From NCBI GenBank assembly GCA_964355075.1, contig CAYHCF010000014.1, positions 1 through 64,000 on the forward strand: DNA of 64,000 nucleotides, written 5' to 3'. A program made the position numbers and the translations under genes. Positions within the stretch are counted from its first letter, which is position 1, and each line of letters starts with the position of its first letter. Shown piece after piece: positions 28,116-36,455 of this stretch. The notes under the pieces are model-generated. The model was not told the DNA's origin and did not search any database. It saw only the letters and a program-made list of their open reading frames with translations. The stretch comes from B1 sp964355075 (GTDB taxonomy: Bacteria > Bacteroidota > Bacteroidia > UKL13-3).

Positions 28116-29144
28116 ATGCAAGCACTGAAAATCATCCTCTTTTCTTTTCTGGGAATTATTATATTACTCCTGATCATTTCTTTTTTTCTTTCATCCGGAT
28201 CCCGTGTATCACGTTCTATGCAAATGAAGGCAAAGCCCGGGCAGGTTTTCCAATTGGTAAATAATTTCAAAAACTGGCCTCAATGGAGCCCCTGGCATAA
28301 AAAGGATACCACTGCGGTTTATACCTATAACGATATACCTGAAGGTATAGGATCGGGCTTTACCTGGAAAAGCAATAATAGTGAAGTGGGAAGCGGTTCC
28401 ATGACCATTATAAATGTATTGCCAGATCGAAAATGGCAGGCCGAAATGACCATGAATGGAATGGGAACTTCTAATGCCGATTTTAATATTGAGCCAAATG
28501 ATAGTGGAATAAAAGTTACCTGGGTTATGGAATCAGATGGAAAAGGAATGCCATTCTATTGGAAACCATTGTCGAAATACATGAATTTATTTATTGAAAA
28601 AATGGTGGGTCCTGATTTTGAAGAGGGTTTAAATAATATAAAAAATATAGTTGAACAGGCTCAGGCTAACGTAATAATGATTGCTGGTTTTGAAGCTGAA
28701 ATAAAAGAATTACCATCCATGAAATATATCGGAATTCGTGGCAAACTTAAGGGGGCAGAAATTGGATTGAAATTAAATGAGTTTTACACACAGTTAATGG
28801 GGGAAATGAAAAAGCAGGGAGTTGAACAGGCAGGTGCACCTTTTACCATAAATTATTCTGCAAATGCTGATACCTATGATATGGAAGCTTGTATCCCCGT
28901 GAAAGGATCAATGTTGGTGGGCGGTTTTATGAGATCAGGTAATAATCCTGCAACCAAGGCTTTGGTAATAAAATATTATGGGAATTATGTAGGCACAGGA
29001 TTGGTTTATCAGCCGGGATTCGATTACCTTTCGCATAATAATCTCAAAGTAGTGGGAGCTCCAATGGAATTTTATATTACCGACCCGATAATAGAGAAAG
29101 ACACCGCGAAATGGTTAACTGAAGTTGTTTTGCCATGTAATTAG
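28116..29144 (+). CDS. SRPBCC / GyrI-like effector-binding fusion protein
   Basis: A 342-residue protein with an N-terminal membrane anchor (residues ~5-27). An SRPBCC (polyketide-cyclase/START-like) domain follows (~33-175), with the family features VFQLVNNFKNWPQWSPWHK and GIGSGFTWKSNN. The C-terminal domain (~190-342) has the form of the GyrI-like/AraC effector-binding fold, with MKYIGIRGKLKGAEIG and a final LTEVVLPCN. Both folds have large hydrophobic cavities, so a small-molecule binding role is likely; no catalytic residues are evident. A similar fusion is common in Bacteroidota but uncharacterised. It is a single gene; its stop directly abuts a dispersed repeat tag. Confidence 0.8.
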   Translation: MQALKIILFSFLGIIILLLIISFFLSSGSRVSRSMQMKAKPGQVFQLVNNFKNWPQWSPWHKKDTTAVYTYNDIPEGIGSGFTWKSNNSEVGSGSMTIINVLPDRKWQAEMTMNGMGTSNADFNIEPNDSGIKVTWVMESDGKGMPFYWKPLSKYMNLFIEKMVGPDFEEGLNNIKNIVEQAQANVIMIAGFEAEIKELPSMKYIGIRGKLKGAEIGLKLNEFYTQLMGEMKKQGVEQAGAPFTINYSANADTYDMEACIPVKGSMLVGGFMRSGNNPATKALVIKYYGNYVGTGLVYQPGFDYLSHNNLKVVGAPMEFYITDPIIEKDTAKWLTEVVLPCN

Positions 29145-29178
29145 AACATTCCTGTCCAGACTCTCGACTAAATGGACA
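29144..29178. repeat. Second copy of the dispersed 35-base tag
   Basis: Bases 29144-29178 match 8621-8655 with two differences in 35. The tag contains the inverted repeat TGTCCA-N14-TGGACA (29153-29178). Here it lies immediately after the stop of the SRPBCC gene without the long hairpin seen at 8526-8630. Confidence 0.75.
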
Positions 29179-29289
29179 CTAATTTGTTGCTTGGATATTG
29201 GTAATTTTTGAGTCGAAACAGCTCTGCAAAAAGCCAATGATAGTATGCTAAAAACACTTTCTAATATATGATCCTTCCGCTTTTTTGCA

Positions 29290-29297
29290 TACCTTTG
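29290..29297 (+). promoter_or_regulatory. -7 element abutting the rocD start
   Basis: TACCTTTG is followed by CAAA and then the rocD ATG. With a start point a few bases past the box, the mRNA would begin at or next to the start codon. Confidence 0.45.
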
Positions 29298-29301
29298 CAA
29301 A

Positions 29302-30549
29302 ATGGTTCAAACAGAAATAAAGAATAGCAATTACTATATTGATTTGGAGTTCAAATTCGGTGCCCACAATTACCATCCTATACCTGCAGTTATTGAGAAT
29401 GGAGAAGGGATATATCTTTGGGATGTTGAAGGTAAACAGTATTTTGATTTCTTGTCGGCCTACAGTGCTGTAAATCAAGGACACTGTCATCCACGTATTA
29501 TTAAAGCCCTTGTTAATCAAGCAAGTAAACTTACCCTTACCAGCAGGGCTTTTCACAATAATTTATTAGGCGAATACGAAAAATACATCACCCGCTTATT
29601 TGGTTACGATAAGGTTTTGCCGATGAATACCGGAGTGGAAGGAGGAGAAACTGCCATTAAATTGGCCAGAAGATGGGGTTATTCCGTAAAGAAGATTCCC
29701 GAAAATAAGGCACATATTTTATTTGTGGAAGGTAATTTCTGGGGAAGAACCATGGCGGCAATCAGCAGTAGCAGCGATCCAAGCAGTTATTCGGGTTTTG
29801 GTCCGTTTATGCCCGAATTCAGTCTGATACCCTATAATAATTTAAAGGCTCTTGAAATGGCACTGAAAGCTAACCCCAATATTGCTGCATTTATGCTTGA
29901 ACCGATTCAAGGCGAGGCTGGTGTTGTAATTCCGGATGATGGCTATTTAAAAGGGGTACGCGATTTATGTACCCAATACCATGTATTGATGATAGCCGAT
30001 GAGGTTCAAACCGGCTTGTGCAGAACCGGGAGAATGCTTGCCTGCGACCATGAAGAGGTAAAACCCGACTTATTAATTTTAGGTAAAGCCCTTTCCGGAG
30101 GTACCATACCTGTCTCGGCTGTTTTGGGAAATGATGAAATCATGCTGGGAATAAAACCGGGTGAACATGGTTCTACCTATGGCGGAAATCCACTGGCTTG
30201 TGCAGTGGCAATGGAAGCGCTACAGGTTTTAGTGGATGAAAATCTTTCTGAAAATGCAAGAGATATGGGCATCATTTTCAGGAATAGAATGGAGTTGTTC
30301 ATGAAAAAAACAACTCTGATTACGTTGGTTCGTGGCAAAGGCTTGTTAAATGCACTGGTTATCAGGCCTTTTGGAGGTGGAAAATCGGCTTATCAGGTTT
30401 GCTTAGCTTTAAAAGATGCCGGTTTATTAGCAAAACAAACCCATGGCGATATCATCCGGTTTGCCCCGCCCCTAATTATTAATGAAGAACAAATGCATCA
30501 GGCTTGCGATATAATCGAGAAGACTATTTTGGCTCTTTCAGTAGATTAA
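29302..30549 (+). CDS. rocD: Ornithine aminotransferase
   Basis: A 415-residue class-III PLP aminotransferase, assigned as ornithine--oxo-acid transaminase (ornithine + 2-oxoglutarate to glutamate-5-semialdehyde + glutamate; arginine/proline metabolism). The PLP lysine is Lys262 in LILGKALSGG. Other family motifs are YFDFLSAYSAVNQGHCHP at the N-terminal side, NTGVEGGETAIKLARRWGY (typical of ornithine aminotransferases), MLEPIQGEAGVVIPDDGYL, IADEVQTGLCRTG and GEHGSTYGGNPLA. The combination and length (about 400-415) favour RocD over acetylornithine or GABA transaminases. It lies before fhs on the same strand, 84 bases apart, but there is no functional link that I know. Cytoplasmic. Confidence 0.92.
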   Translation: MVQTEIKNSNYYIDLEFKFGAHNYHPIPAVIENGEGIYLWDVEGKQYFDFLSAYSAVNQGHCHPRIIKALVNQASKLTLTSRAFHNNLLGEYEKYITRLFGYDKVLPMNTGVEGGETAIKLARRWGYSVKKIPENKAHILFVEGNFWGRTMAAISSSSDPSSYSGFGPFMPEFSLIPYNNLKALEMALKANPNIAAFMLEPIQGEAGVVIPDDGYLKGVRDLCTQYHVLMIADEVQTGLCRTGRMLACDHEEVKPDLLILGKALSGGTIPVSAVLGNDEIMLGIKPGEHGSTYGGNPLACAVAMEALQVLVDENLSENARDMGIIFRNRMELFMKKTTLITLVRGKGLLNALVIRPFGGGKSAYQVCLALKDAGLLAKQTHGDIIRFAPPLIINEEQMHQACDIIEKTILALSVD

Positions 30550-30633
30550 AAATAATACCATAAAAGAAACAAATATCCTTTTTTTTAATCCCTTTGGAGC
30601 TTTACTTTGCCCGATATTAACTAAAAATAAAAA

Positions 30634-32298
30634 ATGAAATCAGATATTGAAATTGCTAAAGAAGTAAAACTTAGGCCTATTCAGGATGTTGCTGCGAGTA
30701 TTGGAATCAGGGAAGAACAAATTGAACAATACGGGAAATACAAAGCTAAAATTAGTTATGCGTTTGATGAAGAGAAGATTGCGAAGAGTAATCTGATATT
30801 AGTCACCGCCACTACTCCCAATAAGAGTGGTTCAGGAAAAACCACAACCTCTGTGGCCCTGGTTCAGGCTTTAAATAAAATCGGGAAAAAAGCCATTGTT
30901 GCTTTGCGTGAACCCAGTTTAGGTCCTTGTTTCGGAATGAAAGGCGGAGCTGCAGGCGGCGGTTACAGTCAGGTGCTGCCCATGGAGGACATCAATCTTC
31001 ATTTCACCGGAGATTTTCATGCAATAACCTCTGCAAACAATACACTCGCTGCTTTAATTGACAATTACCATTACTTCAATAAAAATACACCCAATGGGTT
31101 AAAACAAATTTTGTGGCGTAGGGTATTAGATGTTAACGACCGCTCCCTGCGCTATTTGGTTAGCGGATTAAATGGCGCAAGCAATGGGGTACCTGCAGAA
31201 ACAGGCTTTGATATTACTCCGGCATCAGAAATCATGGCCATCTTCTGCCTGGCCACCTCTTTAGAAGATTTAAGAACCCGGATTGAAAATATTTTGGTGG
31301 GCTATAAATACGATAACAGTCCTTTCTATGTAAGAGATCTGAAAGTTGCAGGAGCTATCGTGGCGCTGTTAAAAGATGCTTTTCAACCTAATTTGGTTCA
31401 AACGATTGAAGGAGGTGCGGCATTTATTCACGGTGGACCGTTTGCCAATATAGCCCACGGTTGTAACAGTATTATGGCAACCCGGGCGGCATTGCAATAT
31501 GGCGATTATGCTATTACAGAAGCCGGATTTGGAAGTGATTTGGGCGGAGAAAAATTTCTGAATATCAAATGCCGTATTGCCGGAATAGCGCCTAAAGCGT
31601 CGGTACTGGTAACAACTACCCAGTCAATCAAACTTCATGGAAAGGTGGATGAAAAATTAATCAAAAAACCCAATATGGAAGGTTTGAAAGCCGGTATCAA
31701 AAATGTTGAGCGCCATATTGAGAGCCTTCAGCAATTTGGTCAAACCGTTATTTTAGCCTTGAACAAATTTGGTTTCGACACAGAAGAAGAAATTAATTTT
31801 ATTCAGAATTGGTGTAAGGAAAAGGGCGCTGAATTTGCGATCAACGAAGGTTTTGCAAAAGGTGGCGACGGAGCGATAGAGCTGGCACAAAAAGTGGTAG
31901 AAATAGTGGAGAAACGGCCGAGCAAACCCATCAATCATACGTATGATTTAAGTGACAGCATTGAAACCAAAATCAAAAAAATTGTTACCACAGTTTATAA
32001 AGGAAGCAGTGTCACTTTTGGGAAAAATGCAAAAACGGCTTTAAAGAAAATAAATGATTTAGGGGGTGATAAATTACCGGTTTGTATTGCCAAAACACAA
32101 TTCAGCTTTACCGATAATGCCACTATGCCCGGCTCTCCTGAGGGATTCAATATTCATATCGAAAACCTGGTTTTAAACAATGGCGCCGGATTTGTGGTTG
32201 CGGTTGCCGGCGAAATAATGCGTATGCCGGGCTTACCCAAAGAACCTGCCGCTCTGATTATTGATGTGGTTGACGGAGAAATTGTAGGATTGAGTTAG
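30634..32298 (+). CDS. fhs: Formate--tetrahydrofolate ligase
   Basis: A 554-residue enzyme that forms 10-formyl-tetrahydrofolate from formate, THF and ATP, feeding one-carbon metabolism. The P-loop is SGSGKTTT at about residues 67-74; the common form is GEGKTTT. The REPSLGPCFGMKGGAAGGGY block that follows is highly conserved in the family. Others are HFTGDFHAI, NNTLAALIDNY, the TEAGFGSDLGGEKF motif, and MRMPGLPKEPAALIIDV near the C-terminus. The length equals that of typical bacterial enzymes (about 555). It is followed by a strong bidirectional terminator. No folD or purine genes are adjacent. Confidence 0.96.
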   Translation: MKSDIEIAKEVKLRPIQDVAASIGIREEQIEQYGKYKAKISYAFDEEKIAKSNLILVTATTPNKSGSGKTTTSVALVQALNKIGKKAIVALREPSLGPCFGMKGGAAGGGYSQVLPMEDINLHFTGDFHAITSANNTLAALIDNYHYFNKNTPNGLKQILWRRVLDVNDRSLRYLVSGLNGASNGVPAETGFDITPASEIMAIFCLATSLEDLRTRIENILVGYKYDNSPFYVRDLKVAGAIVALLKDAFQPNLVQTIEGGAAFIHGGPFANIAHGCNSIMATRAALQYGDYAITEAGFGSDLGGEKFLNIKCRIAGIAPKASVLVTTTQSIKLHGKVDEKLIKKPNMEGLKAGIKNVERHIESLQQFGQTVILALNKFGFDTEEEINFIQNWCKEKGAEFAINEGFAKGGDGAIELAQKVVEIVEKRPSKPINHTYDLSDSIETKIKKIVTTVYKGSSVTFGKNAKTALKKINDLGGDKLPVCIAKTQFSFTDNATMPGSPEGFNIHIENLVLNNGAGFVVAVAGEIMRMPGLPKEPAALIIDVVDGEIVGLS

Positions 32299-32319
32299 TT
32301 TAATAAGAAATAGGATTTA

Positions 32320-32358
32320 AAAAATGCCTGAAATTCAATATGAATTTCAGGCATTTTT
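32320..32358. terminator. Bidirectional Rho-independent terminator
   Basis: AAAAATGCCTGAAATTCA and its exact complement enclose the loop ATA, forming a 17-base perfect stem flanked by A-run on one side and T-run on the other. It lies between the convergent fhs and PKD-protein genes and should work on both strands. Confidence 0.9.
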
Positions 32359-32396
32359 ATTTAAATTTTAGTTGGTTGAACCAACAAGATTTTCTA

Positions 32397-34292
32397 TTAT
32401 TTGATCAACTTGAATCTCTTTTGTATGCCTTCACCACTGATATTCAATAAATAAAATCCATTAACCAATGAGTAAGTTTCGAATTGATATTCGTTTTTAC
32501 CCGGTAATAAAGATAGCTGTTTTTCTTCAATTATTTTACCTGAGATATCGCTTATGCTTATAAGCACCGTAGTCTTCATTTTGGATATCAATTCAACTTT
32601 TACCTGCTCATTAAAAGGATTGGGATAAATTTTTGAAATTTGTAGATTCTCTGGCTTTTCAATTCCGGTTGGAGCGGCCGGATCCGGATAAACATTCTGA
32701 CAGATAATATCCGTATTGTTAATACCGATTGCCTGTAAACATACCAAATACCAATTCTTTTCAACAAAGCTATGAATTGGATTCTCATCATTTGAGAACT
32801 CACCGTCTCCAAAATCCCAGGCTAAAGATAATCCTGCCCCGGTAGAGCTGCTGCTAAACTGAACCGTATTCATAGCAGGATTAGGAATGGAGAAGGAGTA
32901 GGAAGCGATAGCATTCGACGGGTCTGGAATAGAACCGGGCGTATGTATGTAAATGAAAGTACAATATTCACTTCGGCAATTGGTATCCAATGAATTGATA
33001 ATTCTTAAACAAACACGATAATTTCCATTATGAATATAGGTGTGTGGAGCCGGCGTTAAATCTGTAGAAATACTATCGTCTCCAAAGGTCCAGCGGTAAG
33101 TAAGAAATTGTCCGGTTGAAGTATTATGGAATTCCACTCTTCTGAGCACCTGATTTACGCTGTAGGTAAAGGAAGCAATGCAGGTATAGGAAGATATGGT
33201 AGCCACGATAGTAGAACATCTGTGAGAAGTACACAGCGTATCGTTTCCAACGATTCTGTATATATGCTGACAAACCGTATAGGTTCCGTTTTGCGCATAA
33301 TTATGAACCGGGTTAGTCTGGTCTGATATGGTATTATCGCCAAAATGCCAAACAATCCGGGTATAGGTTCCGCTGGAAGTATTGGTAAAATGAACTTCTC
33401 TTCCCGTTTTGGTATAGGTAAAGTTTGCTTCGCAGGAACTGGTGTTAGAGGCGGAAACGGTTATGCTGTCACAAGTAGTGCTGGTGCAACTTGAATCTTT
33501 TTTGCTTACTCTTAAACAAACCTTGTACCTGCCGGCATGCGGATAAATATGAATCGGGGTTTTTGAATCTGCGCTGATACCATCTCCAAAGGTCCAGTAA
33601 TAATTAAAATCATTACTGGTACTGGTACTGCTAAAATATTTTTTAAGATTATTAGAAGGATCCGTTGTGAGAGTCCAGGTGGAAACGCAACCGGGTATTG
33701 AATTCGGACTAACCGTAATGCTGTCGCACATTTCGTGACTACAGCTTGAATCCTTTTTGGTAACCCTTAAACAAACCTTGAATTTGCCATCATGTAAATA
33801 GGTATGATTCGGAGTTCTGTCGTTAGAAAAAGTGGCATCGCCAAAAGTCCAGTAATAGTTATAATCCAGACTGGTATTGTTGGCTGTGAAATATTTCTTG
33901 AGTTTGTTAGTGGGGTCAGTGATAACTGTCCAGGCTGCATTGCAAGGTATTGTTACTACCAAGGTGCTGCAGCGTGTATGTTGACAGGTGGAGTCGTTTT
34001 TCATTACAGTCAGGCAAACAGTATAGGTTCCGCCTGAACCGAAAGTTTTTACGGGATTGGCAAGGGTGGAGCCAGTATTGTCTCCAAAATTCCAATAATA
34101 ATGCACATTGGTACCAAAGGAAGTATTGGTAAATGTTGCCGTTTTTGTGGTTTGATTAAGCGCATAAGTGAAATTAGCCTCACAACTGTTTTGTGCGGAT
34201 AGGCCCATTGCACAAGCAACGAGCAATGTCATAACGAGGATGGCATTCAATCTAATTCCATTTGAAAAGCGGGATACCGGATTTATTTTCAT
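32397..34292 (-). CDS. T9SS-secreted protein with six PKD repeats
   Basis: A 631-residue secreted protein with a signal peptide (to about residue 33, SAQN) and six PKD domains, each with the W-x-FGD motif (YYWNFGDNT, YYWTFGDAT, YYWTFGDGI, IVWHFGDNT, YRWTFGDDS, LAWDFGDGE). Repeats 2 and 3 are closely similar (DP(T/S)N.LKKYF and KDSSC), a recent tandem duplication. Most repeats start with Cys and contain a second or third Cys, so disulfides are likely. A T9SS type A sorting domain ends the protein (IYPNPFNEQV, LVNGFYLLNISGEGIQKRFK). PKD domains are usually spacers or adhesion modules; no enzyme domain is present. It is a single gene convergent with fhs. Confidence 0.9.
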   Translation of the reverse strand: MKINPVSRFSNGIRLNAILVMTLLVACAMGLSAQNSCEANFTYALNQTTKTATFTNTSFGTNVHYYWNFGDNTGSTLANPVKTFGSGGTYTVCLTVMKNDSTCQHTRCSTLVVTIPCNAAWTVITDPTNKLKKYFTANNTSLDYNYYWTFGDATFSNDRTPNHTYLHDGKFKVCLRVTKKDSSCSHEMCDSITVSPNSIPGCVSTWTLTTDPSNNLKKYFSSTSTSNDFNYYWTFGDGISADSKTPIHIYPHAGRYKVCLRVSKKDSSCTSTTCDSITVSASNTSSCEANFTYTKTGREVHFTNTSSGTYTRIVWHFGDNTISDQTNPVHNYAQNGTYTVCQHIYRIVGNDTLCTSHRCSTIVATISSYTCIASFTYSVNQVLRRVEFHNTSTGQFLTYRWTFGDDSISTDLTPAPHTYIHNGNYRVCLRIINSLDTNCRSEYCTFIYIHTPGSIPDPSNAIASYSFSIPNPAMNTVQFSSSSTGAGLSLAWDFGDGEFSNDENPIHSFVEKNWYLVCLQAIGINNTDIICQNVYPDPAAPTGIEKPENLQISKIYPNPFNEQVKVELISKMKTTVLISISDISGKIIEEKQLSLLPGKNEYQFETYSLVNGFYLLNISGEGIQKRFKLIK

Positions 34293-34311
34293 GACTTTTT
34301 AATTTGATAAA

Positions 34312-34341
34312 CGAAGATAACCGAATATTTCAAAAAGCAAA
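34312..34341 (-). promoter_or_regulatory. Promoter of the PKD protein gene
   Basis: On the minus strand TTTTTG, 18 bases, then TATCTTCG (34319-34312) fits the phylum's -33/-7 promoter. The leader would be about 15-20 bases. Confidence 0.5.
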
Positions 34342-34394
34342 AAGATTAACGATTTGAGCGTTAATTTGTTAAGAAATAATTAAGTTTTATGTAA

Positions 34395-35237
34395 TCACGT
34401 ATCCCAGATATTAAACAGTTTCAATTTAACTTTCTCATCAAAAAATATTTTGGTGCTTTCTTCAAAACTATCGGTATAATCACTTACAAAAAATTGACGG
34501 GCTTTCTTTGCTGATCCGAATTTTCCGAATTTTTCGGTATTCAATAATTTATGCCGCACTAAAACATTTTTTACTTCAAGGGCAACAATCTCACTACTGT
34601 CAATAATCTCCACGTTTTTACCATAGAACCTTTTAATTTCATTTTTGATGAGTGGATAATGTGTGCAACCCAAAATCAAAGCATCAATTTTGTTTAATTT
34701 TGATTTGGAAAGGTAAGAGTTAATGATGGTCTGACTAATCTTATTATTATAAAATCCCTCTTCAACCATGGGTGCTAAGAGTGGGGTAGCCAGTTGAACC
34801 ACATCGGCAACCGGATCAAGCAGGGAGATTCTTTTCGCGTAAACATTTGAACTGATGGTTCGCTTTGTACCAATAATTCCAATACGTTCGCGGTAATGTT
34901 TTTTCACCACATAAGCTGCAGCGGGATCAATCACGTTAACAATTAAATCCTTCATTCCTGTTTGTTTTAATACTGCTCTATAGCCAGCTGCAGATGCAGT
35001 ATTACAGGCAATCACAATCATTTTGCAATTTTTGAATTTCAAAAACTCTGCAATTTTCACGGAATACTGTTTAACCGCTTCGGCACTTTTTTCTCCATAA
35101 GGCATGTGGGCGGTATCGCCAAAATAAATAATTTGTTCGTTGGGTAGCAGGCGTGTTATAGCTCTGGCAACGGTTAATCCGCCAATTCCGGAATCAAAAA
35201 TTCCGATAGGTTGTGAAGCTTTATAAATTGTTGTCAT
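34395..35237 (-). CDS. murI: Glutamate racemase
   Basis: A 280-residue cofactor-independent racemase converting L-Glu to D-Glu for peptidoglycan. The two catalytic cysteines are Cys78 in ACNTASAA and Cys191 in LGCTHYPLI. The N-terminal IGIFDSGIGGLTVARA and the YFGDTAHMPYG motif complete the family pattern. Length is normal. It sits downstream of two ompH/skp genes and bamA on the same strand, the usual Bacteroidota position, but a terminator separates it from them, so it may have its own promoter. Confidence 0.95.
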   Translation of the reverse strand: MTTIYKASQPIGIFDSGIGGLTVARAITRLLPNEQIIYFGDTAHMPYGEKSAEAVKQYSVKIAEFLKFKNCKMIVIACNTASAAGYRAVLKQTGMKDLIVNVIDPAAAYVVKKHYRERIGIIGTKRTISSNVYAKRISLLDPVADVVQLATPLLAPMVEEGFYNNKISQTIINSYLSKSKLNKIDALILGCTHYPLIKNEIKRFYGKNVEIIDSSEIVALEVKNVLVRHKLLNTEKFGKFGSAKKARQFFVSDYTDSFEESTKIFFDEKVKLKLFNIWDT

Positions 35238-35250
35238 CGGGATTATTTAC

Positions 35251-35286
35251 AAAAAAAGCCGGTCGCGTTTTGTGCGTGACCGGCTT
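35251..35286 (-). terminator. Rho-independent terminator after the ompH genes
   Basis: On the minus strand AAGCCGGTCACG pairs with CGCGACCGGCTT (one mismatch, seven-base loop) and is followed by seven T residues. It lies 19 bases past the second ompH gene and just before murI. Confidence 0.85.
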
Positions 35287-35304
35287 ACAATTTATTAAAT
35301 TATT

Positions 35305-35826
35305 TTAAAGAATACCTAATTTTTTCTTAACCAATGCTATGGCATTATCTCCATCGGGCTTATAAAGGAAACCGGCAACACTGCTATCAAAAATATAGCT
35401 GAATCCATTTTCTTTAGCTACCTGACTAATCGCAGTTTTAGCTTTTTCGATTATCGGTTTAAGCAATTCAGATTCTTTTTTCCGCACATTTTCCTGTGCC
35501 GATTGTTGAAATTCCTGAATGCGGGTTTGCATATCCTGAAGTTCCTTTTGCTTAACCTCTTTGATGGGTTCAGAATATATTTTTTCGCTTTTCTGAAATT
35601 CACCTACTTTTTTCTGGAATTCCTCACTCATTTTTTTTAATTCATCTTCCAATGATTTTCCGAATGCTTCCATATCGGTATTGGCTTTTTTGTACTCAGG
35701 CATTAACTGCATCAGTTCCTGCAAATCTACATAACCAATTTTTTCGCTTTTTTGCGCTTTTACGTTGCCGCCTGCAATAACTATTACTGCAAGTAGTACA
35801 ACTGCTGATTTTAAAATGTTCTTCAT
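35305..35826 (-). CDS. OmpH/Skp family periplasmic chaperone (second copy)
   Basis: A 173-residue exported protein: signal peptide (to about residue 24, GNVKAQ), then EKIGYVDLQELMQLMPEYKKA, the usual OmpH opening, a long charged coiled-coil segment (about 45-130) that forms the tentacles, and the C-terminal strand region with ISQVAKENGFSYIFD. Skp binds unfolded outer-membrane proteins in the periplasm and passes them to BamA. It is the last gene of the operon, 48 bases after its paralogue; two tandem copies are usual in this phylum. Confidence 0.88.
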   Translation of the reverse strand: MKNILKSAVVLLAVIVIAGGNVKAQKSEKIGYVDLQELMQLMPEYKKANTDMEAFGKSLEDELKKMSEEFQKKVGEFQKSEKIYSEPIKEVKQKELQDMQTRIQEFQQSAQENVRKKESELLKPIIEKAKTAISQVAKENGFSYIFDSSVAGFLYKPDGDNAIALVKKKLGIL

Positions 35827-35874
35827 TTTTGTTTGTTTTGTTATTAATTATTGGTTTTACTAAAATCGTGCCAG

Positions 35875-36447
35875 CTACTTCATCTCTCCAGATTTTGGAT
35901 CACTTGGCTGTGAATTTCTGTTCTTGGTTACGGCAACTCCTAATTCGGCTAAAACCTCATCGCTCTTATCGTACTTGGCATTGCTATACATCATTATCAT
36001 TTCGGCACTTTTGGCAAATATAAAATCTAGCGCGCTTTGTTTTGCAATTTTTTGGCAAGCATCAAAAACTTTATCTTGTATTGGTTTCACTAATTCCTGT
36101 CTTTTTTTGAATAAATCGCCCTCGTAGCCAAATTTTTTATTCATAAAATCCTTAAGATCAGTTTCTTTTGTTTTTATTTCCGTTTCCTTCTTCTTTTTCA
36201 ATTCTTCCGTTAATAAAATCTGTTCGGCCTGAAAATCTTTTTGCATCTTATCAATTTCCAGTTTTTTTGTCTCTGCCTCCTTTTGCCACATTTCGGCAAT
36301 ATTATCCAATTGTTTCTGAGCCGAGCGATATTCCGGCAACATGTCTAAAATGTATTCAGTATCAACATATGCAAATCGCTGTGCATGAGTTGTGTTCAAA
36401 CCGAATAGGGATATGGCAACAATGCCTGTTATTAATTTTTTAATCAT
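35875..36447 (-). CDS. OmpH/Skp family periplasmic chaperone (first copy)
   Basis: A 190-residue paralogue of the following gene, with a signal peptide (to about residue 22, TTHAQ), QRFAYVDTEYILDMLPEYRSA, a Lys/Glu-rich coiled-coil (about 45-120) and a C-terminal core ending in a charged tail. It begins eight bases after bamA, so co-translation with bamA is likely. Its role should be the same: holding unfolded barrel proteins for the BAM complex. Divergence between the copies is considerable, so they may prefer different clients. Confidence 0.88.
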   Translation of the reverse strand: MIKKLITGIVAISLFGLNTTHAQRFAYVDTEYILDMLPEYRSAQKQLDNIAEMWQKEAETKKLEIDKMQKDFQAEQILLTEELKKKKETEIKTKETDLKDFMNKKFGYEGDLFKKRQELVKPIQDKVFDACQKIAKQSALDFIFAKSAEMIMMYSNAKYDKSDEVLAELGVAVTKNRNSQPSDPKSGEMK

Positions 36448-36455
36448 GATTTTAT

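Noticed and set aside
33126..34100. Direct repeats within the PKD gene as a CRISPR or minisatellite
   Set aside because: The repeats are about 250 bases long, diverged, and in frame with protein domains; they are PKD repeats.
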